A stretch of 7,230 bases of DNA from Desulfamplus sp. (lineage in GTDB: Bacteria; Desulfobacterota; Desulfobacteria; Desulfobacterales; Desulfobacteraceae), in assembly GCA_015232935.1 (NCBI GenBank), contig JADFYT010000111.1, positions 1-7,230 of the forward strand, read 5' to 3'. Numbering within the stretch: the stretch's first letter is position 1; every line of letters begins with the position of its first letter. A model generated the notes under the pieces. It worked only from the letters and a program-made list of their open reading frames with translations, did not search any database and had not been told where the DNA came from. A program made the translations under genes and the position numbers. This document shows positions 1 through 5,336 of this stretch, one piece after another.

Positions 1-1
1 C

Positions 2-37
2 TCAAAAACACCAGATGTCAAGAAAGTTATAGCCTGA
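2..37 (+). CDS. possible 3' end of a plus-strand gene (partial, unidentified)
   Basis: Frame 2 reads SKTPDVKKVIA and then a TGA at 35-37, immediately followed by a hairpin, which is what the end of a gene looks like. The product cannot be recognised from 11 residues. A competing reading is frame 1, which stays open from base 1 to a TGA at 124-126 (41 codons). If that frame is the real one, the hairpin at 37-52 would be inside the gene. Either way the gene would converge on pat. The call is a guess from context, because the start lies outside the window. Confidence 0.22.
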   Translation, partial: SKTPDVKKVIA

Positions 38-52
38 ACCTTAAAAAAGGTT
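37..52 (+). terminator. weak intrinsic-terminator-like hairpin
   Basis: AACCTT (37-42) and AAGGTT (47-52) form a perfect 6-bp stem around an AAAA loop. On the plus strand a T-rich stretch (GTTTCATTT) follows, broken by G and C. It sits directly after a possible plus-strand stop codon. The stem is short and AT-rich, so terminator strength is doubtful. Confidence 0.3.
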
Positions 53-116
53 GTTTCATTTCCCTTGAAAATGAAGACGCTGCTTATTTGCAGATTTTAA
101 TTGCTTACCGAGAAGT

Positions 117-144
117 CCCTTTCTGAATCTGTGATTCAGGAGGG
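117..144 (-). terminator. stem-loop downstream of pat
   Basis: CTGAATC (123-129) pairs perfectly with GATTCAG (133-139) around a 3-nt loop. CCC (117-119) and GGG (142-144) extend the stem past a small internal loop. It begins 17 bases after the pat stop codon on the minus strand. No U-tract follows in either direction, so it is a 3'-end stability or processing hairpin, or a non-canonical terminator, rather than a textbook one. Confidence 0.4.
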
Positions 145-160
145 GAGCATTCACTTTTTC

Positions 161-3043
161 TTAGCCATATCCTTGACTTTTTACGAGGTCATCAAGATTG
201 ATATCAATCTCGCATTCTGTGGAACCAGCTATATATTTAGCCTTGAATCCAAGTTTCCTGGCAAGTTTAAGCATCTGTCTGTTTTCAGCAAGAACGATTC
301 CCCAGACTCTTTCAAGTCCTTTTTTAGCTGCAAACGAAAGGCACTGTTTGAGAAGAGATGCACCTATCCCCTTGCCATGCCACTTGTCCGCAAGAACGAC
401 TGAAAATTCACCATTTTTCCCGTCCGGTTCAAAAATGACCCTGGCAACACCCGCCATGATCTGCTCTTCACCCTCTCCAACAAGAGCTACAAGAGCAATC
501 TCCCGATCATAATCTATCTGTGTAAGCCTGATAAGCATGCTCCGGGATAGCTGCTTTAAGGGCGTAAAGAACCTGAAATAGACAGATCTTGGCGACAACG
601 ACATAAAATGTTGAACCATGAGGGGTGCGTCGCTTGGCTTAATTGGTCTGATAAAGAATCTTTCATGGTCAATGGTTTCATCCTCTGTCTCATACTCAAA
701 AGGATAGCTGCTTATAACCAGATGCATTGGTGATGCGGTTGCTGATCTTTTAACCACTGCCTTCACGCCTGTCACTACCGGTTCTCCATTGCTTATCATG
801 ACAGGATTGATCTCTATCTGTTCAATTTCAGGAAAATCCGTGACTAATCGCGACAGCCGGATCAGCATATCTTCAACAAGTTCAGTGTCGACAGGTTTTA
901 TGTGGCGATATCCTTTAAAAACCCTGGATATGCTTGTATCCTCAATTATCCTTCGTGCCAGAATATTATCTAATGGCGGCAGGGCTGTCGCAGTGTCCTT
1001 GATGATATCTGTCATCAAGCCTCCCATGCCAAAACTGATTACCGGACCAAAATTTTTGTCTTGTTTGACATTCATCATCAATTCATAATCAGAACCTGTC
1101 ACCATGGGTTGAACCAGAACACCCATGATATGGACATCTGGAGAATATTGCCTGGCATTTCGAGTTATTTGTATGAATGCCTGCTCCACCTGTTCCCAGC
1201 TATTCAGGTTCAGCATGGCACCACCTGCGTCTGACAGTCTTGGAATATCACGGGAGCAGATCCTGAGCATTACCGGATACCCCATATCTCTTGCAATGGA
1301 GATAGCATCATCTAATGATACTGCAAGTTCTGTTCTGTTGGCTCTTATGCCATATGCCTGAACCAGTGCCTTTGCCTCAATATCTGTGAGCACGGCAAAC
1401 TCTTTTTGCTCCAGGGCCTTCCCGATAACACCCTGTGCAACATTCCGCTCTATGAGAATACGCCTGTCACGTCTGATGGGAATCTGCTGGAGCATCTCGA
1501 TATTTTTTACATACTGGCACAAGTTGGCAAATGCTCTGACTCCGCGTTCCGGAGTATCGTAAGCTATAACATCTTTTGCAATTTCCAATCTTCTGCCATA
1601 TGCTCCACCCATCCAGGTTGTAAATACAGGGCATTTCGCGGTTTTAAGATATTCACCCAGCGAGTCACTCAGAAACCCGGGATCAAGAGCTGTGGTAGGG
1701 GATGCAACCAGCAAAAGAGCATCTGTCTCAATGGAATCCGCACATATCTGTACAGCTTTAAGATATATTTCAGGCGGGGCGTCAACTGGAATGGTAACAG
1801 GATTTTCTCTGTTCCAGTTAGGGGGAAGAAACTGATTTAGCTGTTCAATGGTGTGGCTATCCAACCCTGAAAGGCCGATTCCATAGGAATCAAGAGCATC
1901 CACAGCCATGGCACCAATTCCCTCTGAGTTGGTTATAACTGCAAGCCTTGAGCCTCTTGGACGTTTTTGCCTTGCGATAAATTGTGCACAGTCAAACATC
2001 TCCTGAAAATCGCTAACTCGAAGAATGCCCGCACGCCTGAACGCAGCGTTATAAACACTGTCTCTGGTTTCAAGAGCACCTGCCCTGCCGGATTTTAAAA
2101 CAATTATGGGTTTTACTCTGGAGACTGACCTTGCGGCACTCATGAAGTTCCGGATATTGGGTATATCCTCTACATGCATAAGGATACTCTCCACAGAGTT
2201 AAGTGAACCCAGATAATCAATCATGTCAGCAAAATCTATATCCACCATTGATCCAAGACCTGCAAAGTGGCTCAATCCGGTATTTGCCCGAACACAAAGA
2301 TCCAGGACATAGCCTGATACAGTGGCATTCTGGCATAAAAACGCTATTTTGCCCGGTATTGGTGCAATGTGGGCACAACCTGCATTCAACCCTTTTGCTG
2401 TGTTCATCAGGCCAATTGAGTCCGCACCAAGGATACGCAGCCCATATTTTTGTGCCGCAGCCATGATTTGAGCATAAACAGTTCTTTGTCGCTTGTTCGA
2501 GCCATTTTCATATATATATTCAGGACTCTTTTCGTATCTTTTTAAAAATCCGTTCTTTCCTCTGCTGATCGGCGATCCAGCCTCTGAAGATGAAATTAGA
2601 ACAGCACCTGCCATTGAGGCCATTCCGCAGGCCTCAACCACCCCGGAAACCGTATCTAAGGGTGTTGCGATAACTGCTATGGTCTCTACAGGTGAACGTG
2701 CCGCACCACTTTTTTCAGAGGTGGAACCGCAAATCTCTGTTATGTTATCTCCTGATCCGGATTGAGTGTCTCCCGATCCGGTTGAATTGTCTTTAACAGG
2801 GAAAGCGTCGGCAGCTTTGATCTCAAGATCGCCTTTGTCTGCATAAATAGCCGCCACATCAGGAAAGCATTTAAATCCCATAATCTCTTTATATTCAGGA
2901 TTAACAGGAAAGATTTTGCCCTTGAATCCGCCATAAACAATATTTTTCATGATTGAGGCACCAACAGTGCCAGGCTTATCGGAGGCTCCCACAACAGCAA
3001 CAGCCTCAGGATTAAACATGCTGTGTAATTTTAATGTGGTCAT
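161..3043 (-). CDS. pat: Pat/PatZ-type protein lysine acetyltransferase (NDP-forming acyl-CoA synthetase-like region fused to C-terminal GNAT)
   Basis: Likely a cytoplasmic enzyme that acetylates lysines of other proteins from acetyl-CoA. Known targets of the family include acetyl-CoA synthetase and stress proteins. Order of parts: CoA-binding Rossmann domain (about 10-215, VVGAS at 18-22); succinyl-CoA-ligase-like domains (about 225-510); ATP-grasp (about 540-765, with EINP at 744-747); GNAT (about 795-945). TQIDYDRE (841-848) and GEF with E879 match the PatZ region around the catalytic glutamate; HGKGIG (889-894) is the acetyl-CoA loop. Oddities: the loop after KSGR (317-320) is shortened and lacks the phospho-histidine of true synthetases; the ATP-grasp H-K-[ST]-D is R-L-S-D (602-605); residues 79-118 are a Ser/Gly/Thr-rich insert. 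The ATG at 3043 has an AGGAGG four bases upstream. It lies downstream of usp on the same strand, with a 139-bp gap. Length is close to the usual 880-900 residues plus inserts. Confidence 0.93.
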   Translation of the reverse strand: MTTLKLHSMFNPEAVAVVGASDKPGTVGASIMKNIVYGGFKGKIFPVNPEYKEIMGFKCFPDVAAIYADKGDLEIKAADAFPVKDNSTGSGDTQSGSGDNITEICGSTSEKSGAARSPVETIAVIATPLDTVSGVVEACGMASMAGAVLISSSEAGSPISRGKNGFLKRYEKSPEYIYENGSNKRQRTVYAQIMAAAQKYGLRILGADSIGLMNTAKGLNAGCAHIAPIPGKIAFLCQNATVSGYVLDLCVRANTGLSHFAGLGSMVDIDFADMIDYLGSLNSVESILMHVEDIPNIRNFMSAARSVSRVKPIIVLKSGRAGALETRDSVYNAAFRRAGILRVSDFQEMFDCAQFIARQKRPRGSRLAVITNSEGIGAMAVDALDSYGIGLSGLDSHTIEQLNQFLPPNWNRENPVTIPVDAPPEIYLKAVQICADSIETDALLLVASPTTALDPGFLSDSLGEYLKTAKCPVFTTWMGGAYGRRLEIAKDVIAYDTPERGVRAFANLCQYVKNIEMLQQIPIRRDRRILIERNVAQGVIGKALEQKEFAVLTDIEAKALVQAYGIRANRTELAVSLDDAISIARDMGYPVMLRICSRDIPRLSDAGGAMLNLNSWEQVEQAFIQITRNARQYSPDVHIMGVLVQPMVTGSDYELMMNVKQDKNFGPVISFGMGGLMTDIIKDTATALPPLDNILARRIIEDTSISRVFKGYRHIKPVDTELVEDMLIRLSRLVTDFPEIEQIEINPVMISNGEPVVTGVKAVVKRSATASPMHLVISSYPFEYETEDETIDHERFFIRPIKPSDAPLMVQHFMSLSPRSVYFRFFTPLKQLSRSMLIRLTQIDYDREIALVALVGEGEEQIMAGVARVIFEPDGKNGEFSVVLADKWHGKGIGASLLKQCLSFAAKKGLERVWGIVLAENRQMLKLARKLGFKAKYIAGSTECEIDINLDDLVKSQGYG
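173..195 (+). repeat. inverted copy 1 of the 23-bp repeat, inside the 3' end of pat
   Basis: It matches the reverse complement of 3058-3080 at 21 of 23 positions. It encodes, on the minus strand, the DDLVKS stretch near the C-terminus of Pat (951-956). The C-terminal tail after the GNAT fold may therefore have come from a repeat. Confidence 0.7.
2749..2790 (-). repeat. 21-bp in-frame tandem duplication inside pat
   Basis: Bases 2749-2769 and 2770-2790 are two adjacent 21-base units that match at 16 of 21 positions and share the core GATCCGG. On the coding strand they specify two seven-residue units, NSTGSGD and TQSGSGD. They lie inside the Ser/Gly-rich insert of the CoA-binding domain. This points to local slippage as the way the insert grew. 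Confidence 0.75.
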
Positions 3044-3057
3044 AAGGCCTCCTTTTT

Positions 3058-3080
3058 TTGATGACCTCGTAAAAGGTCAG
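3058..3080 (-). repeat. inverted copy 2 of the 23-bp repeat bracketing pat
   Basis: The reverse complement of this stretch matches bases 173-195 at 21 of 23 positions. The shared core is TTTTACGAGGTCATCAA. This copy lies just upstream of the pat ribosome binding site; the other overlaps the last pat codons. The 3058-3080 copy joins the palindrome at 3085-3142, so together they look like one interspersed repeat element. Confidence 0.7.
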
Positions 3081-3084
3081 TTTG

Positions 3085-3142
3085 CCGAAATCCGCGTCCG
3101 ATAAAATCAGAGGGTTATTACACCAGAAAACGCCGATTTCGG
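3085..3142. repeat. imperfect palindrome (stem-loop) between usp and pat
   Basis: CCGAAATCCGCG (3085-3096) and CGCCGATTTCGG (3131-3142) pair at 11 of 12 positions across a 34-base spacer. No T-tract follows, so it does not resemble a simple terminator. It is most likely part of a short palindromic repeat element, and could also act as an RNA processing signal between usp and pat messages. Confidence 0.55.
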
Positions 3143-3182
3143 ATTGTTTGCGGGAACATCTATTTTAAGATTTAACAAAATA

Positions 3183-4154
3183 TCAGATGATCCATATCGT
3201 CATGTCCCTTGCGGCATGAATTACCTTCCAGCTTACACGGCCGATATCAAAGTCATTAACATTGGATAGTCCTCTTCGACCAAGTACAATGGTGTCGCAC
3301 TTCTCCTCCTGTGCTGCTTTTGCGATGGCCCCGGCTCTTGTGCCGACTCCGGTTATTATTTTTCTTTCAATGTCAGATGCTTTGACGCCATGTTTTTGAA
3401 GAATTTGCGATGCCCGTCTCATGGATGTTTCCACATCGTCAAACACACAGTCCACGCAATCTGAAATATCGGTGTTATTTCTGTCTCCAGCATAGATATC
3501 AAAATCTCTGAGTACGGTACACAGCACTATTTTGCAATGGCTTTTGCCCACAGTTCTGGCTGTAAATTCAACTGCCCGCTCAGATCCTTCTGAACCATCG
3601 AGTCCAACAAGAATTGAATGGCGAATCTTGTTTAGCCCCGCAACAAGAACAGGTGTAGCGTATAGTTTTTCAACTATCTTTGTGGTTGTGCTTCCCATTA
3701 TCATGTGGAGCAAAGCACCATATCCCCGCCTTCTCAAGAGAAGTGCGAAATATCCTTTGCTTGCCTCCGCGATTATATCCCGTGCAATACCCTTGTTGCG
3801 CTCTTTGATATTGATTGTAATCGCCTCCGGTTTATAGCCCGCTGACATAAGCATGCTCTTTGACCTTTCCATGAACTCTTCCATGGTAATTTTTCTCTGT
3901 GCTCCCCAGCCTTTGATCTGGGCCGCACCGTTACGGGTGAATGGCGTTTTTCCCATGTCCCAGTAAGATTCCGGAACATCGCTGAAAATATGGAAGAGAA
4001 CTATCTCCTTATTACGAAAGGGCTCAAAATCGTATAGGTACTCAACTGTTTTCATGGATCTTTCAGAACCGTCAAGGGCAACGAGAATCTTGTTGCTGTT
4101 GTCTGCTGCCTGATTATTTGAATTTTCTGTCTGAATACCAGGTTTGTCTGTCAT
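3183..4154 (-). CDS. tandem universal stress protein (two UspA domains)
   Basis: A 323-residue cytoplasmic protein with two UspA folds, about 22-173 and 179-323, after a polar Asn/Gln-rich N-terminal tail (7-21). Each domain opens with the typical strand and aspartate: ILVALDGSE (D28) and ILVGLDGSE (D186). The nucleotide loop G-x2-G-x9-G-[ST] is imperfect in both. Domain 1 has RRRG then GST (154-156) but lacks the first glycine; domain 2 has GRRG (292-295) then GR (305-306) in place of GS. USPs bind ATP or other ligands and act in stress resistance; the ligand here is unknown. The start was set at 4154, not at an in-frame ATG at 4220, because AAGGAG lies 8 bases upstream of 4154. It is probably the first gene of a usp-pat operon; a sigma-54-like site lies about 180 bases upstream. 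Confidence 0.92.
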   Translation of the reverse strand: MTDKPGIQTENSNNQAADNSNKILVALDGSERSMKTVEYLYDFEPFRNKEIVLFHIFSDVPESYWDMGKTPFTRNGAAQIKGWGAQRKITMEEFMERSKSMLMSAGYKPEAITINIKERNKGIARDIIAEASKGYFALLLRRRGYGALLHMIMGSTTTKIVEKLYATPVLVAGLNKIRHSILVGLDGSEGSERAVEFTARTVGKSHCKIVLCTVLRDFDIYAGDRNNTDISDCVDCVFDDVETSMRRASQILQKHGVKASDIERKIITGVGTRAGAIAKAAQEEKCDTIVLGRRGLSNVNDFDIGRVSWKVIHAARDMTIWII

Positions 4155-4162
4155 GATGGCCA

Positions 4163-4168
4163 CTCCTT
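4163..4168 (-). promoter_or_regulatory. ribosome binding site that sets the usp start
   Basis: AAGGAG on the minus strand ends 8 bases before the ATG at 4154. The longer reading from 4220 would place this site inside the coding region and adds 22 residues with no family resemblance. Confidence 0.8.
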
Positions 4169-4336
4169 TTTTTAAAATATATGTTTCTGACATCTTGTAT
4201 ATTGCTTGTATCCGGCTCACTGCTTTACCGTAAAAAACATCTTGATTTTCACGATTCCAAATGGTCGGAAAAAGGCTGCGTCCGTTCAGAAGATTATCGG
4301 TTTTTTCTGTTATTTATGTGCTCTATGTTTTATTTT

Positions 4337-4352
4337 AGCAAGGTGCATGCCA
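4337..4352 (-). promoter_or_regulatory. sigma-54-type -24/-12 promoter for usp-pat
   Basis: On the minus strand the site reads TGGCATGCACCTTGCT. The RpoN consensus is TGGCACG-N4-TTGC[AT], and the GG and GC doublets have the correct 10-base spacing. Only one consensus position differs (T for C in the -24 box). Transcription would start near 4326, giving a leader of about 170 bases before usp. Confidence 0.65.
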
Positions 4353-4567
4353 ACATCTATATTATATATTTTCCCGATAATCATCCTGGCCAGTTAAGTA
4401 CGAGGAAGTGGCCTCAATATTAATACCTTTAAATAATATGGTAATTTAAGGTTCTCAAAGGTTACTTGGAATAAAGGCTTTCAAAATAAGATCAGTGTCC
4501 GTATGTTTTACATCCTGTAAAGGAGATGGACAAAATAGTTACCACAAAACATGGCATATATAGTAGC

Positions 4568-4711
4568 TCATGCATCGCTCTTATAGATTATTTGTTGTTT
4601 TAATGTTCACCTGACCCCATATATTGTAGCTACTCAGAAAAATTATGACTGATGGGATATTAGAGCAGGGCTTTGAAAGTGATCGTTACGTTGAAAAAAA
4701 ACGATGCATGA
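4568..4711. repeat. 10-bp inverted repeat arms, possible activator sites
   Basis: TCATGCATCG (4568-4577) is the exact reverse complement of CGATGCATGA (4702-4711). The arms lie 124 bases apart between the two sigma-54-like promoters. Activator binding sites often lie in such positions, but the palindromic ATGCAT core makes chance matches easier. The role is inferred. Confidence 0.35.
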
Positions 4712-4782
4712 CAGTATCATTTTTGGCATTGAATTTGCTGTGCTGTTTCCATGCCTTGATAACAATAGATCAGATAGTTTAA
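4645..4782 (+). CDS. possible 45-residue small membrane protein
   Basis: An ATG-started frame encodes 45 residues. A charged N-terminal part with EKKR at 17-20 precedes a hydrophobic stretch (about 22-41, containing VSFLALNLL and CC at 33-34) that could span a membrane once. No clear Shine-Dalgarno sequence precedes the ATG, and the plus-strand sigma-54-like site lies inside it. Both facts argue against it being translated. No family is recognised. Confidence 0.18.
   Translation: MTDGILEQGFESDRYVEKKRCMTVSFLALNLLCCFHALITIDQIV
4724..4739 (+). promoter_or_regulatory. sigma-54-type -24/-12 promoter for the leader ORF and receiver
   Basis: The site reads TGGCATTGAATTTGCT, with the GG and GC doublets spaced as in RpoN promoters and TTGC[AT] intact. 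The -24 box deviates at two positions (TT for CG). Transcription would start near 4750, about 60 bases before the ATG at 4812. Confidence 0.5.
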
Positions 4783-4811
4783 AAAAATAGACGGATTAAG
4801 GATATTTTGTA

Positions 4812-4904
4812 ATGAAACAGAGTAAGCTTAAAAAAGGTATGGCTCAAAGATCATGGTTGCCTGGAGAGTCTCTTTGTAAAAATTACAATGCGATGGCATT
4901 ATGA
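4812..4904 (+). CDS. 30-codon leader ORF overlapping the receiver start (ATGA)
   Basis: ATG at 4812 is preceded by AAGGA nine bases upstream. The frame encodes 30 residues, lysine-rich at the start (MKQSKLKKG), and stops at TGA 4902-4904. This overlaps the receiver's ATG (4901-4903) as ATGA, the classic arrangement for coupled translation. The receiver has no convincing Shine-Dalgarno site of its own, which supports coupling. The peptide matches no family I know. It could be a real microprotein, a translation-coupling leader, or the displaced N-terminus of the receiver gene after a frameshift. Confidence 0.42.
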   Translation: MKQSKLKKGMAQRSWLPGESLCKNYNAMAL

Positions 4905-5287
4905 CGCAGTTATTTCCTTTACATATACTTGTGACAGATCTGAATCACAATGTGCACAATCTTTTGAAAAGAGAGCTGAAAAAAGCTGGCCATATTATTT
5001 ATACAGCCTGCAACAGAAAGGAGGCACATGAGGCGGTATCTGGCGGCAAACCTTTGGATATGGTAATCCTTGACCCTGAACTATCTGAAATATTTGGAAA
5101 ATCTCTTTTTGAAGAGTTAAAGGCACGCAAACCTCATTTAACCATTATTATCCATACATTTATTGAGTTATTGCCAGATATAGACAAGGAAGACCATCTT
5201 GTTTTTGTTGAAAAAAACGAGAAAAGTATCCATTCCCTGAAAAAGATTATCCAGGAGTATTCCGCGAAAAAGGCTGCGTATCTTTGA
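4901..5287 (+). CDS. stand-alone response-regulator receiver domain
   Basis: A 128-residue protein made up of one CheY-like receiver fold and no output domain. Strand 1 is HILVTDL with acidic residue D13; the second acidic position usual next to it is leucine. D58 in VILDPE is the phospho-acceptor. T86 (IIIHT) and K105 (FVEKN) occupy the conserved switch and lysine positions; the usual K-P is K-N. It should accept phosphate from a histidine kinase or relay and signal by protein contact, in the cytoplasm. The ATG at 4901 overlaps the stop of a small upstream ORF and lacks its own good ribosome binding site. It is divergent from usp-pat and converges on a gene relic at its 3' end. No kinase gene is in the window, so its partner is unknown. 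Confidence 0.85.
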   Translation: MTQLFPLHILVTDLNHNVHNLLKRELKKAGHIIYTACNRKEAHEAVSGGKPLDMVILDPELSEIFGKSLFEELKARKPHLTIIIHTFIELLPDIDKEDHLVFVEKNEKSIHSLKKIIQEYSAKKAAYL

Positions 5288-5336
5288 TCTTGGGGAGCCG
5301 GCACTTTCCTGATTCCCGTTGGTTTGCCATATACCC

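Larger units (their letters stand above)
3044..3182 (-). other. usp-pat intergenic gap with repeat element
   Basis: The gap holds the pat ribosome binding site (AGGAGG at 3048-3053), a repeat end at 3058-3080 and a palindrome at 3085-3142. I see no gene and no separate promoter for pat. The same strand and short distance suggest that pat is read through from usp. Confidence 0.6.
4155..4900. other. long AT-rich divergent control region
   Basis: About 745 bases separate the divergent usp and receiver genes. The region holds two outward-facing -24/-12-like promoters (4337-4352 minus, 4724-4739 plus), a 10-bp inverted repeat pair (TCATGCATCG at 4568-4577, CGATGCATGA at 4702-4711), a 14-base near-direct repeat (4555-4568 and 4618-4631, one mismatch) and two small ORFs (4645-4782 and 4812-4904). 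Sigma-54 promoters need distal activator sites, and the ATGCAT-centred arms are candidates. I see no tRNA, rRNA or large ORF here. Confidence 0.6.

Noticed and set aside
198..2765. Several plus-strand ORFs of 78-144 codons opposite pat, and similar ones opposite usp and the relic
   Set aside because: They are shadows of minus-strand genes, with no recognisable domains or ribosome sites.
173..3080. Insertion sequence or transposon carrying pat
   Set aside because: The inverted repeats are arranged correctly, but there is no transposase and no clear target duplication. One repeat is inside the gene it would carry.
3183..4220. Longer USP start at 4220
   Set aside because: The extra 22 residues have no family match, and a strong AAGGAG sits 8 bases before the ATG at 4154.
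4306..4340. Sigma-70 promoter TTGCTA-17-CATAAA on the minus strand upstream of usp
   Set aside because: Both boxes match weakly, and TTGCT is better explained as the -12 part of the sigma-54-like site.
4181..4423. Plus-strand ORFs of 80 and 63 codons upstream of the receiver
   Set aside because: They overlap each other and the usp leader, have no ribosome site or recognisable domain, and lie in AT-rich control DNA.
4526..4603. 25-codon ORF (MDKIVTTKHG...) after AGGAG
   Set aside because: The ATG touches the AGGAG with no spacer, and the peptide is short and unremarkable.
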